Shown: positions 34,485 to 44,995 of the stretch, piece by piece | Numbering within the stretch: the first letter of the stretch is position 1 | Layout: the number at the start of each line of letters is the position of its first letter | NCBI GenBank assembly: GCA_036365515.1 | Contig: CM070874.1 | Location: forward strand, 99,864,442-99,928,441 | Direction: 5' to 3' | Source: Torymus aiolomorphi | Taxonomy: Eukaryota; Arthropoda; Insecta; Hymenoptera; Torymidae | DNA length: 64,000 bases | Made by a program: the position numbers and the translations under genes | The notes under the pieces: model-generated | Seen by the model: only the letters and a program-made list of their open reading frames with translations | Databases searched by the model: none | What the model was told of the DNA's origin: nothing

Positions 34485-35150
34485 CCCGAGTGAACAGGCA
34501 GCTAGCAATGATTCTACGTACATCGGCGTTCGCTGAGTTTCCGCGGATTTGCCGACGCTCGACCGACTTTTTGGAATTATTCAAAAAATAAGTTAAACTT
34601 TTACTGTCTATAACAAATATATAATATATTAGGATATTTATGCAACAACTGAAAGAATTCATAATTTTATTGAAGATAAATATTACTAAAGATTATAATA
34701 ATAGATAATTGATAATAATAGAATGTAAGTACTGATGATTGAAAAAAATTTTCTATTATTTATATTTCGCTTTGTAATAACATGTCTTATTAAAAAAAAA
34801 GTATCAAGGAATAATTATTTGTTCCAAGATTTATTTTATTACAAATAAGACTGCAAATCTCTTTACAATGTATTCATTCTATAAAGAAACATTATTTGGA
34901 AGCGAAATATAGATAACAGAAAATTCTTTTCATTCAGTAGTTTAAAAATATTTATTTTCAGTTACATTATGTTTTTCTTTCAGTTGTTTCATAAATATCA
35001 TAATATATTAGATATTTGTTATAGACAGTAAAAGTTTAACTTATTTTTTGAATAATTCCAAAAAGTCGGTCGAGCGGCGGCGAGTCCGCGGAAAATCAGC
35101 GAACGCCGATGTACGTAGAATCATTGCGAGCTGCCTGTTCACTGATTTGT
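34485..35150. mobile_element. ~670-bp foldback element with ~190-bp inverted arms
   Basis: Left arm starts GAGTGAACAGGCAGCTAGCA at about 34486 and runs through GACCGACTTTTTGGAATTAT to ATATTTATGCAACAACTG. The right arm is its imperfect inverse, ending ...GCTGCCTGTTCACTG near 35147. A C14 run precedes the left arm and a G-rich tract follows the right. The centre has a second inverted pair (TTTATATTTCGCTT / AAGCGAAATATAGAT). No transposase; superfamily not assigned. Confidence 0.75.
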
Positions 35151-35299
35151 TCAATTTTTGGGGGGAGGAGCTATGAGGGAATGTTGTCGGCGCTGCCTGT
35201 GTCTTACAGAGCTTATTTTGCCCTCGCTAAAAATTATTTCGATTGCTTCGATGACACGGCGCGTGTCTTGAAGTACGAACGTCAGACCACGCCAAACCA

Positions 35300-35900
35300 T
35301 TAATTGGGTGTTTATTCTATTTTAAGAGAACATAATCACTTATTATTCATTGTTCAACCAATTTTTTCCCTTTGACTTGTGGGTACGCATTTGATACTTA
35401 AACATCGCACCGCCAGGATTATCGTCATTAGAAGTGTATTTCATGTAACGATCTTATTGAAAATAATGAGTGAGTGACCTTTTAGTATAATTATTTTGCG
35501 GTAGTGTAACAATCTTAATAATTAGTCTAAGGTAGCCGATAGGTTATAGTATTATATCCGTAGTTGATTTTTTGAGTAAGTAAGAGTTAAAGAGATTAAA
35601 TATCAAATCCAATAACGTTAATAAAAACTATTCATTAACAAAATAACCTATGCTGTAGAGCAATTATTAATCTTCCTAGAATTTTCTAGTCTCAAGATTG
35701 TCTGCGCACATAAGTATTTCGCTAGTCTCCCTCGCGTTTCCGTATTACACGAGCTTTTCACACTTTAGAACGTAGCGCACAAGTTGAGCGCTCGGTTTTA
35801 TTTCGCCATGGTGCACGCGCGATCGAGAATGATCTACCTTGCGACCGCAGATCGTTTCAGGTGCAGCGTGGAACACGGATATGCAAGCATACTCGCCCTC
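35300..35900. other. Intergenic DNA upstream of the zinc-ribbon gene
   Basis: AT-rich to about 35690, then GC-richer. Short overlapping frames exist (for example 35784-35981) but start, codon use and context do not support a gene. May contain 5' non-coding exons of the gene starting at 36373. Confidence 0.3.
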
Positions 35901-36260
35901 AAACAGAAGGTGCTGCCCAGTCAAGTACTCGCATCTACAGTGGCCGGCGAGTATCATCGCGAGTGCATCCTGGAAGTTTAACCCCGTGTATTAGTCTTGC
36001 CGCGGGAGCACGCATATCCTTAATTCTTACTCGCAATCACAAATTACGCTCACTCGCGATGGGTGAACCTGTAGGGAATGTCTCTTCGGATGCGAGAAAA
36101 ATTTAGGAGTATAGACTCATTTTCTTGTGTTAAAACTGTCGATCAGGGTTGACTACCAGGGTGCACACGCGATACTCGTAGGCCGAAGTGCATGCGAGTA
36201 TTTTAATTATGCACGCGCTACTATGAATAGTGTGTTATTGTTTGCGTACTCGATAGTTTA
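35900..36260. promoter_or_regulatory. Cluster of TACTCGC/GCGAGTA words upstream of the zinc-ribbon gene
   Basis: At least eight TACTCG/CGAGTA words in both orientations (near 35907, 35929, 35949, 36029, 36050, 36172, 36196 and 36248) in a CpG-richer stretch ending about 110 bp before the ATG at 36373. Seen: word clustering. Inference: a promoter or enhancer; no known factor is assigned. It could also be a degenerate short repeat. Confidence 0.35.
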
Positions 36261-36372
36261 TATTTCGATATAGTTATAAGTTGTGCTTTTCCGAAATAGT
36301 ATCCATTCACTGTTTAAAAAGTGTTTATTCACTTTTTTTATTAATGTTGATTAGGTATAGTAGATAGCAACA

Positions 36373-36786
36373 ATGGACTGTGACGAAGTAGCATTTTGCA
36401 TACGGTCGCCACCATCTACAGAGCACTTGAGCGATCGCATGACGAATGCCTTTTTAAAATTTTTTAAAAACAGTGCTTCTAAGCAATCTCCCTTGCAACG
36501 AAATCGGCCATTGGAGCCATCAGTGGACATAGATGAAAGTGAGCAAGGGCGAGAAAAGATGATGGAGGAATCATTGGAAATCGATGAAAGTCAGCAAGGG
36601 CGAGACATGATGATGAGCATAGAGGAGAATTCAATTTCAAATTATGTGCTACCTGAATTCCAACAAAATGACGTTGGCAATGAATTCATAAAAATATTGT
36701 TCATTAATAAAGAAGATGACCAAAAATTAATATGCATGAATGTTTCTCATGAAACTACAATTGAGGACATTATAGAAGAATTAAAA
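36373..36786 (+). CDS. Exon 1 of a probable five-exon gene (ubiquitin-like segment)
   Basis: ATG at 36373 (context AACAATGG), 138 codons, ending in phase 0 at the donor GTAAGT (36787). The N-terminal part (SPPSTEHLSDRMTNAFLKFF) is followed by a duplicated acidic motif (VDIDESEQGREKMM and LEIDESQQGRDMMM). The exon ends with FIKILFINKEDDQKLICM and a VSHETTIEDIIEELK segment, a strand-turn-strand-helix pattern resembling the start of a ubiquitin-like fold. That resemblance is visual only. The other exons proposed for this gene are 39964-40136, 56731-56785, 57008-57060 and 57183-57321; all phases match (0, 2, 0, 2), giving about 277 aa. I do not recognise the family. Confidence 0.55.
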
Positions 36787-36882
36787 GTAAGTGAATTTTG
36801 TATAGCCTTATGATAACAAATGTTATTATATTTATATCAAATGAACGAAACGCCCGACGATTATGTAAAATTAATATAATGA

Positions 36883-36980
36883 CCCTGGTAGAAAATTAAC
36901 CATAAGTTGGCCAGAATATACTTAATCACCATATGGCTTAGCCATATTCTGGCCAACTTATGGTTAATTTTCTACCAGGG
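36883..36980. mobile_element. 98-bp foldback MITE in intron 1
   Basis: Perfect 37-bp inverted ends beginning CCCTGGTAGAAAATTAACC and a 24-base centre. Inserted 97 bp after exon 1 of the zinc-ribbon gene. No clear target duplication, so the superfamily is open (the end resembles some hAT-derived MITEs). Confidence 0.7.
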
Positions 36981-37449
36981 GAATCTAACGGCTATTCGGG
37001 CAATAGATAAGGAAGGAACTACCTTATCAAACACTTTTTTATACGTATTTTGATAGTTCTATAAATTTTGAATCTATTTTAAACAGTAAAGATTAATATA
37101 AATAATGTGTAATAGTACTTTTTTGCCTAGCGGGCCGAAGATTATGCACCTAGAAAGTAAAAGAGAAGACCCGTCTAGAGTACGCGGAAATTGGTACCCG
37201 AGCCGAAGGCAAGGGTGCCAAACGCTTGCTCTGGGATGGTCATCTTTCTCCCATGGTGCATATGCTATTTTTCGTCATAGTAAGCCTAAAATTATTGCTT
37301 TACGCCTGTACAGCAGGGCGTAAAGTAGATAGACGGAGAAAAATGTTTGTTGAAAAATTACTATGTTCGCTGGTAATGGAGCGACAGACTTACATTCTGA
37401 GCCTATTTGGTCTACTTTTAGCAATTATCAATATAACATTCATGAAAAA

Positions 37450-37930
37450 TTAATAGAAATAGCTATAAAATTTACTAAGTAACATAGTAAAAAATTTGAG
37501 AGTGAAAGATTAATATAATATGAAATAATTCTTAGTACATATTTTGTATAATTTTTGCCAAGACTTTGTCACAAATTTAACTATACTACATCGTAAATTT
37601 CAGACATTTTAATAATTGACAGAAGGTCTAAGAATTTTTACAAGCCAACATAGTAAAAATTGAGTTGTCGTCTGCTAATGACTGTAGTCCGCGAGTCAAC
37701 ATAACTTCAAGCTGTACCAGATATAGACGAGTCGAAACAACATACCCCTGAGAACACGTTGGCGCAGCGAGTAAGAGCGCGGCTTCTGGCCCAGGGGGCT
37801 ATAAGGTTCGATTCCCGATCACAGTAGAATTTTTTTTTTGTTGATGGATTTCTACTTTACTTTATAGTATTGTAGAATTTTATATAGAATTTTATATAAA
37901 AAAAAATTTTATATAAAATTTTTCATTATG
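37450..37930 (+). repeat. Repeat with tRNA-like pol III A and B boxes
   Basis: A box-like TGGCGCAGCGA at 37760-37770 and B box GGTTCGATTCC at 37805-37815, about 35 bp apart, as in tRNA-derived promoters. A T9 tract (candidate pol III stop) follows at about 37831. No clean cloverleaf can be drawn, so this is not called a tRNA gene. The flanks match the flanks of a second tRNA-like module at 45683-45736 inside a TIR element (TAGACGARTCGAAAC before, TTGTTGAT-ATTTCTACTTT-like after). This looks like the inner part of the same family, without its ends. Confidence 0.55.
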
Positions 37931-38099
37931 ATTTCATTTTAATTGGTTTAAACGATAGGATAATCATATCATTTTTCAAAGCCTGATAAAATTAATCTTT
38001 TTATTCTAATTCGATTTAATTATTTAGTTTTAAAGTTAAGAATAAAAATTCATTTTCAAAAATTCAAATGTAGCTGAAGTAGCTAATTTTCACGCCTAT

Positions 38100-38368
38100 T
38101 CCTTACAGGCCAATCAAAATCACTCTTTAAGTGCTTCACAACATCCGGCCATCGTTTTTTGAAGAGAGGAATTCAAGTCTGTCGCTCTCTTCCCATACAA
38201 CATAGTAAATTTTCCTAGATAATATAATAATGTTTCATAGTCTATTTTTCGATCCGATACTTTTGCACCCGCTGGTCTAAAATCGGTTACTTTAAACCCG
38301 TTTTTTAAATTCGAAAAATGGTAAAATCGCGCTTCTGTTACAATAAGAATTTTTTGTAACACATGCAC
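38100..38368 (-). pseudogene. Possible decayed coding fragment
   Basis: Minus strand, 82 codons (38368-38120), including VTDFRPAGAKVSDRKIDYET and YYLGKFTMLYGKRATDL. A second frame takes over near 38165 with FKKRWPDVVKHLKSDFDWP, ending at GTAAGG, a donor-like site. Peptide-like composition across a frame change suggests an old coding exon with a one-base shift. No family is recognised, and chance cannot be excluded. Confidence 0.25.
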
Positions 38369-38654
38369 GATTTTCTGCCGTTTTTTGGCCTAAAAAGGGG
38401 TCCTCAAGTGATTTTCTTTTTTTGACCGATTGGATAAAAAAATACTATATGTGCCAGGCGGGCGCATAAGTATTTTTTAGAAGATTCTTTTGCGCCCGCT
38501 ACTCTACAGTTCCGTAAAATCGAAAAAATTATACTATATCGCAAAAATCCACTATAAATTTGAAAAAGCACGTTTCTTATGACTTTTTGTATTCAGAGAT
38601 AAATCAAGTATTGTTTTTTAGGCTCAAAAACCCCGAAAATCAATACATGAGTCA

Positions 38655-38840
38655 AAATAAATATGGTGTACACCTACGGCTTCGTGGGCCTTTTGACCTC
38701 GTGTGGTTGCAGTACTCGTCTTCGGTTCGCAAAACACACTCGCCTTCGGGTCGTATTAGCTCACCTACGACTCGTACTGCAAACTCCATTCGGTCTAAAA
38801 AGTCCCACTTTGCCCCCTAGGTACACAATATACTATTTTG
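38655..38840 (+). repeat. Dispersed repeat (partial copy)
   Basis: Starts TATGGTGTACACC and ends GTACACAATATACTATTTT; related to the inner half of the copies at 27585 and 38850. Carries the GC core CACACTCGCCTTCGGGTCGT at 38735-38754. Directly abuts the next copy. Confidence 0.65.
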
Positions 38841-38849
38841 TACCGCAAG

Positions 38850-39245
38850 CATGATTTTCGAGTTTTTTGAACCTATTAATAGAGCTGAAAGCGACCGCTT
38901 GTCGACCAGCGGGCGGTAAAAACTGAAAAGCGCCAGCTGCTAGCGGGCGTTAAAAATTGAAAAGCACCCTCTGTTGTTTTTTAATGGAGTTTTCAAGATT
39001 ATTTAAGAAAATCATCGATATTTTGAAAAAACGCAAAAATCTATACTTGCGGTACAAAAAATATGGTGTGCACCAAGGGCTAAGTGGGTTTTTTGACCTC
39101 GCGTGGTTGCAGTACTCGTCTTCGGTTCGCAAACGCACTCGCCTTCGGCTCGTGCTAACTCACTTTCGACTCGTACTGCAACCCCACACTCGGTCTAAAA
39201 AGACCCACTTTACGCCCTTGACACATAACATACTATTTTTGCATA
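38850..39245 (+). repeat. Dispersed ~400-bp repeat (copy 2)
   Basis: Same order of segments as at 27585-27985 (GTACCGCAAGCATGATTTTC, CGACCAGCGGGCGGTAAAAA, CATCGATATTTTGAAAAAACG, TATGGTGTGCACC). Ends near CATAACATACTATTTTT. GC core GCACTCGCCTTCGGCTCGTG at 39135-39154. Confidence 0.7.
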
Positions 39246-39963
39246 GCGGGCCGAAAGTACCACTTTTGCTCCGGGTGCGCGATCTCGAAGGTTGTATTTT
39301 CGACATCGCCAGACAAAAAAATCATATTCGCACTACGGGAGTAAATAAAGAATGTCCCAGATCGCATGTAAATTGTCACCCGAGCCGAAGGTCCCTAGGT
39401 GCGTAATATACTATTTTGAAGGAGATTACTTGGAAAGGAAAGGTAAAGGTATAGGATAAATTTCCTATCCAAGTATCTCCTCTTAAAAAAATTCTTTACA
39501 CTTTACGGTTTCAAATAGCACCGAGTAGTAATTACTAAAATTACATTAAATAAACTCATAATATATACGAATTCTTTCTAGCTCTAGCACACAGTATGGT
39601 AATTCTTCATGGAAAGTACTGACAAAATGATTCTTCATTTATAATATTTTTCTGTTAGTTGATTAATGCCAGTTTTCTTCGTAATCTTGCTAATCGTATA
39701 CTAAAATTCATGAATAATGTTACTTTTTTCGCTAACCTTTTTGGACTTCGCGATAAAAGCGTTAACGTATATTTACACATTTGTATCACTGTATTTTCGA
39801 AAATTTTATTTTAGTAAATTTTAAATGAACAGATGGCAAAAATTTAACTTAAATATTCTTCAATATCTTGTCAATAAAAATGAAATGGCTAATTTTTCCA
39901 ATAAAGTACCGTTATTCGAAATATATTTCCTAATATTCTGAATAATCCATACTTCGTTTGTAG

Positions 39964-40136
39964 ATTACCTTCAAATTCACACAACAGCCATTGGTTCATA
40001 GATTAACAGATCCATCTATTGATTTTAGTTATGTAGTAAAGATGCCAGATCTCTGTAGTAAAAAAACAGAATCTCTCGAAAATAATATTAATGGATGTTT
40101 TGAAACAGATGCATGCAGCATTTACTCGCAACAATC
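39964..40136 (+). CDS. Exon 2 of the probable five-exon gene
   Basis: Open in phase 0 after the acceptor TTTGTAG (ending 39963), 57 codons plus 2 nt, closed by the donor GTGAGT at 40137. Reads ITFKFTQQPLVHRL...PDLCSKKTESLENN...DACSIYSQQ, a hydrophilic segment with several Cys. Phase 0 in and phase 2 out fit exon 1 (36786) and the exon at 56731. An unseen exon between exon 1 and this one is possible, because the ubiquitin-like segment would be incomplete. Confidence 0.5.
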
Positions 40137-40499
40137 GTGAGTGTTTCACATATATATAAACGTTTATAAACTATAATATATGACCGAATTCATCTCAAAT
40201 GGAACGGCCACAGTATGCCTAAGTCACCGATCATTTTGGAATTTGAGTATGTTATTCTTCCCTTAAAATGATTTGACACTTTTTTTTTTATTTTTATTCC
40301 GCCAAACTTGCATCAATGTTCATTGTTTGTGCAATGTCCAAAATTCCTGAGAAAATCCTGACTTTCAAATTTATTTTTTGCAATGCTACTTGAGAAGTGT
40401 CACTCTATACATTGTGTAACTCAGTTTTAAGTCCTCTTTCATCCCCTGAAAGAAATTTTCCAAAAAATTAAGAAATGTAGTTTTGACTGAAATATACAC

Positions 40500-40661
40500 A
40501 TTTTAGAAAGATGCATTTGTCTGGCAAACGGTATACTTACCTTTTGCTTTCTCAAAGAGAAAGCTTGATAACGGTGAAATTTTTCGACCCCGCAATTTCG
40601 ATGATTTTCGACATTTCTGAACTCCCTGAGTCGAAATATGCTGTTTATAAAAAATGGCTGT

Positions 40662-40731
<70 letters not shown>

Positions 40732-41190
40732 GTGTAATAAATTTGTCCGTGGCATCACTAAAAACTGGACAGAGATATTAAGTTTATCTTTGGCAGGTGT
40801 ATGAAGTTTATTTTGAAGTTGTGCAAGTTCAATTATATAGTTGATTGGATAATATTAAGTATTTAAAAAATAGAATAGAAAAATATGGAAAAATCGAAAA
40901 TTTTTTTTTTCGTCGCTGGTTTTGTATATCGGTCATAAGTAGTTACATTTTCTTAAAGGTCTTGAAATAACCTATTAATCCATATTTTTTCGGCTCGATC
41001 GGATAATATTAAATCCGTTAAAAAAAATAAACAAAAATATGGAAAATAAACAAAATTTGTATGCCTTAACTGGTAGTCAATGATATTGAATATGCAATCA
41101 CATTGGATAACTCCAGTGGAACCATTAACCTTCAAAAGAGAATCGGCCAAAGGGATTCCAGTATTTTGAAACTGAGGAGGCACGTTCGGT
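40500..41190 (+). repeat. Microsatellite-bearing dispersed repeat (copy with TG run)
   Basis: A short stem GCTTTCTCAAAGAGAAAGC at 40547-40565, then about 90 bp to TTTATAAAAAATGGCTGTG, then (TG)n at 40662-40735. Same architecture as 43147-44455 and the inverse copy at 53500-54590. AT-rich repetitive tail to about 41190. Inference: a Helentron-associated (HINE/DINE-like) non-autonomous element, since those carry a hairpin and an internal microsatellite; no Rep/helicase gene is present. Confidence 0.5.
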
Positions 41191-41459
41191 AAAAATCCAT
41201 TGATACAAGACGTACCAATAAATTTGTTTCACATAATATCACGTTGGGTTCAGGCCACAAATTACTGCAGACGGCACTAATTGGGAAAAAAAGTAAACAC
41301 ACGAGCATAGGCGTCGCATTTTGTAAGAGTGAGGATTAAAGTCGATCATTCCCTTGGATGATCACTGCCTTCGCTTTGCTACGATCGCTCGAACTCTCAC
41401 TCACATGAATAATCTGAGACTTTAGCCCCTTCTTAGATAATGTACAATTTCAACCAAAG

Positions 41460-41830
41460 TTGCCGGGGAAGCGAGGTTCACATAAGAGAGTCATTTAGAC
41501 GTGCAACGGTGAGCGGAATGATTATTTAAATAATTCTTAAACCCAAGTAGCCGGAGTACCCGATATCCATCTAGATGCGCCATTAAACAAAGTTGCTACC
41601 CGACAACCAAACCTGCACTTTTATGTCAACTTGATGTCAATCTGAGTCCTTTTTTGCCGTTGTCGTAGGTTTGCTATCAATTTGCTATCACTTTCTTATG
41701 TGGGTAAGGGAGTTAAAGAGTTTAAGTATTTTTTAAAATAATATTGTTGCTTTCTGTCGCACGTCTTCGTAACTCCATTATTTACGTGGACCTTATGTCC
41801 CCCGGTTATGTACGTTAAAGAACTTTATAG
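41460..41830. repeat. Fragments of the ~110-bp minisatellite in inverted pair, plus spacer
   Basis: A forward unit at about 41470-41565 (AGAGAGTCATTTAGACGTGC, ATTATTTAAATAATT, AAACCCAAGTAGCCGG) and a reverse unit at about 41695-41815 (TTGCTTTCTGTCGCACGTCT, ACGTGGACCTTATGTCCCCC) match the units in the hAT-type element at 42861-45092. Confidence 0.6.
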
Positions 41831-41848
41831 ATAATCGACTTCGTTTTG

Positions 41849-41897
41849 CACCGTGCAGTATGGCCCGAGCGCCAGCGAGGATTATAAGCACGGTGCA
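41849..41897. repeat. Hairpin with GC core
   Basis: The arms GCACCGTGC and GCACGGTGCA enclose CCCGAGCGCCAGCGAGG (41864-41880), another member of the CGAG-centred hairpin set. Confidence 0.6.
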
Positions 41898-42096
41898 ATA
41901 ATGGACTATGGTGTGCCAATTACTATGGAGTACCCTATTATTGTGACCTAGGCATACTTTTGCATATAATTAATTATAAATCTAGTAAAAATATGCGTTA
42001 TAATTTTTTTCTAAAACCTTAAGTGTACATTAATATAGTACGAGTAAATGCATGGTATTTTTTTCCTATATTAAAAGGGAGATGGGTATGAGGAGT

Positions 42097-42127
42097 CTGG
42101 CAAAAGTATCAGACTTTTGCCAGACTA
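42097..42127. repeat. Short perfect hairpin
   Basis: TCTGGCAAAAGT and ACTTTTGCCAGA separated by a few bases. A further copy of the word, GCCAGACTTTCGCC, follows at about 42160. Function unknown. Confidence 0.5.
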
Positions 42128-42299
42128 AGAATTACTTTCCCTAAAAAGTATTGTAAAACGCCAGACTTTCGCCACACTCTTTCCCAGACTTTCAGCCAAA
42201 TTTTTCATGCGATTTACGTTTGGCACAAACGTAAAATTGGGCAGTCTCGTTGTAGGGCAAGTTAGGGGGAGGCCGGGCAAAATTTAACGTTACCTATAA

Positions 42300-42790
42300 A
42301 GTTGTACCAAAAGCCGGAAACGTCGAGTAACCAACGGCAATGAGCAGCGCAGGGGCTGGATTCTGTAAACGTCTCGCCCTCGAGACACAAAAAATCCGAG
42401 AACAACTTTGTCTCGGAAAACGCGAAATCGAGACAAAATTGTTCTCGGGCGAGAACAAATTTGTCTCGCACAGTATGGCGCTCACGCTCGCTTCTCTCAT
42501 TGGTTGGAAGCAGGCTCAGCGGGCACGACGATTTGCAGCTATTTCGATGTGTCTCTAGGGTTTTTTTTATGTTGAATCCTTGTGTCTATGATTCAACATA
42601 AAAAACCCTAGAGACACATCGAAATAGCTGTAAGTCGAACGTAATAGTTAAGTATTTACATTTGCTTCTTCTTCAAATTCTGTCTCACCCACTTATGCAC
42701 GCGCTCGATTCTCATTGGTCGTCGGAGGGGCATGGCCCGCTCCCAACCGATGAGAGAAGCGAGTCGCTGTGTCGCGCGATATATATTTAG
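42300..42790. mobile_element. Palindromic MITE-like region
   Basis: A near-perfect hairpin at 42536-42630 (arms CAGCTATTTCGATGTGTCTC and inverse) is flanked by imperfect inverted words CTCGCTTCTCTCATTGGTTG (about 42487-42506) and CAACCGATGAGAGAAGCGAG (about 42736-42755). The left part has repeated GTCTCG/CGAGAC words (42370-42475). Non-autonomous; superfamily not assigned. Confidence 0.55.
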
Positions 42791-42799
42791 TACGGAATC

Positions 42800-42860
42800 A
42801 GGCCCCAGAGACGTAGAGACAGAGACGTGGAGGCAGAGGCGTAGAAACGAAACGTAGAGA
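42800..42860. repeat. ~12-bp minisatellite (GACGTAGAGACA-type), left part
   Basis: Units such as GAGACGTAGAGACAGAGACG. The same repeat continues at 45093-45136 and at 46950-46985, on the far sides of two insertions, so it was one host minisatellite before they arrived. Confidence 0.75.
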
Positions 42861-43146
42861 CAGTGGCGGATCCAGTCCTGGGGCATGGGGGGGGGGGGCG
42901 AATGCGAAGAAGTATATCCAATGACCTTTTTTTAAGGAAGTGATGCGAAAAAAAAATAAGCAATTTTTAAAAGGCGGGAGATATGAGGTCCACACATGTT
43001 AGGGAATTACGTAGACGTGCAATAATAAGCAAGACAATTATTTAAACAAGTTTTAAACACAAGTAGGCGGGGGATATGAGGTCCACGCATATAAGGGAGT
43101 CATGTAGACATGAAAAAATAAGCCAAATGATTATTTAAATAATTGC

Positions 43147-43263
43147 TTCCTCCTAGAGGAAGCTTTGTGATAGTAAAAAAAAAGTTTGTGAGATAATGTC
43201 TTAGGAATGTTGTATAGAAAATTTGGAATCGAAATACACCATTTTTAGAAAATGTCCGTATGG

Positions 43264-43327
<64 letters not shown>

Positions 43328-44455
43328 ATGACCGTATACTCTGATATCTCATGATCTACTCAACCGATTTTAACGAGAGAGTGATCATTTTTTCAGATTT
43401 TGCTTCAACAATTGGGGTCAATATTTTATTTTTGTCAAAATCGATTTTTTTGTTTTTTATCGCCATTTTTAAATTTTCAAAATTTTTATTTTCAATTTTT
43501 TTTTATATTTAGAACAAATATTATTTATATACGATAAATTCTCTGTATGCAGAATAAAATTTTCTACAATTTAAAAAAAAAAAAAAGCCGTTAGCTATAT
43601 TTCGTCATAAGTTATTCATGAAAACGTCATTTTTAGTAAATAGGTTATATTTCAAAATTAAAAAAAGATATTAACATGAATATTTTTTTGGTTATAAAGA
43701 ATACTGAGTACTATAACTTACTAAATTTTTAGGTTTTTTTATTCATTATTTTTGGAAAAAAAAAATAATTTATAAAAAAAAGTGTTTTTTTTGTCGTTCA
43801 ATAACTAGAGTAAAATTGGCTTAATCAGTTTGAAATTTTTTTTAGTGTTACATTCTGTATCACAATCGATTGAGTTCTTTGGGCAAAAGGATTGATCCAT
43901 AAATTTCGGAGATATTTGAGGTTAAAATTTTTTTCACTTTTTTTTTAAATCGTAATTTCTCGAGAACGGCTTTATGTATTTGAATCGGGTGGGCGGCATT
44001 CGAAAGAGAATTTTAAGACCTATATTTTCTAAAAAAATTATTTGTCTAGCTATTACGGTTCTTTTGTTATTAATAAAAACGTAAACATTGAAAAATGAAA
44101 AAAATGAGTTTGGTATGTCCAACTATTGCGGGAGTAAAAATTGACTTAAGCGCTTCAAAATTCCTCGTAGAGGTGGATTTTGGATAGTTTTCGGTCGAGT
44201 TATTCGGGCAAAATGATTGGTCCTTAAATTTCAAAGATATTTAAAAAAATTTCAAGTTAATATTTTCCATAAAATTTTCCCAATTTTTTTTAAATGTATT
44301 GAGGATGGCTTTATGTATCTGAATGTGATGGGTAGCATTTGAAAGAGAAAAGCCGTTTACATCGTACAAAATAAAGTATGAAATTTTAAATATTGGAAGT
44401 AAAAATTAATTAAAGGAATCAGTAAATCAAGTTTGAGGAAGCTACGTGCCAATGA
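43147..44455 (+). repeat. Microsatellite-bearing dispersed repeat (longest copy)
   Basis: Begins with the stem GCTTCCTCCTAGAGGAAGC at 43147-43165. Next come ACCATTTTTAGAAAATGTCC, a long (TG)n run (about 43266-43323) and a ~1-kb AT-rich tail made of repeated ~300-400-bp units that share CTTTGGGCAAAA and TAATTTCTCGAGAACGGCTT. An inverse copy at 53500-54590 ends with the same stem, and a tail-only copy is at 60510-61400. Confidence 0.7.
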
Positions 44456-44470
44456 ATTGGCAGCGGTTTT

Positions 44471-44538
44471 TTTAAACCCAAGTAGGAGGTAGATAAATAA
44501 ATAATTATTTATTTATCTACCTCCTACTTGGGTTTAAA
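44471..44538. repeat. Perfect 68-bp palindrome
   Basis: A palindrome without a spacer, arms TTTAAACCCAAGTAGGAGGT... and exact inverse, centre in AATAATTATT. It sits at the junction between the microsatellite repeat and the reverse-oriented ~110-bp minisatellite units. Confidence 0.85.
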
Positions 44539-44995
44539 AATTATTTAAATAAACGTTTTGCTTGTTTTTTTTTATGTCTATATGACTCCCTTATATGCAT
44601 GGACCTCATATCCCCTGCCGACTTGGATTAAAAAATTATTTAAATAATCGTTTTGCTTATTTTTTCATGTCTACATGACTCCCTTATATGCACGGGCCTC
44701 ATATCCCCGCCTACTTCGGTTTAAAAATTGTTTAAATAATTGTCTTGCTTATTGTTGCACGTCTACGTAATTCCCTAATATGCGTGATGGACCTCATATC
44801 CCCCGCCTACTTGGGTTTAAAAGTGGTTTAAATAATTGTCAGGCTTATTGTTGCACATCTACGTAATTCCGTAATGTGCGTGGACCTTGCGTCCTCCGGG
44901 TAGTTGGGTTTAAAAATTATTTAAATAATCGTTTTGCTTATTTTTCATGTCTACACGACTCCCTTATATGCGTGGACGTCTTATCCCCCTCCTAC
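44535..44995 (-). repeat. ~110-bp minisatellite, reverse units
   Basis: Four units with ACTTGGGTTTAAAAATTATT, AATAATCGTTTTGCTTATT, ATGTCTACATGACTCCCTTA and GGACCTCATATCCCC. The inverse units at 42965-43145 mirror them within the same hAT-type element. Confidence 0.8.

Noticed and set aside
34303..34662. A 119-codon minus-strand ORF with a Gly run
   Set aside because: It overlaps a foldback arm and a C14 homopolymer. The mirror arm at 35109 yields related peptide words.
35784..36106. ORFs of 65-81 codons upstream of 36373
   Set aside because: Three overlapping frames on both strands in a GC-richer patch, none with a good start context or a recognisable domain. More likely promoter or 5' non-coding sequence.
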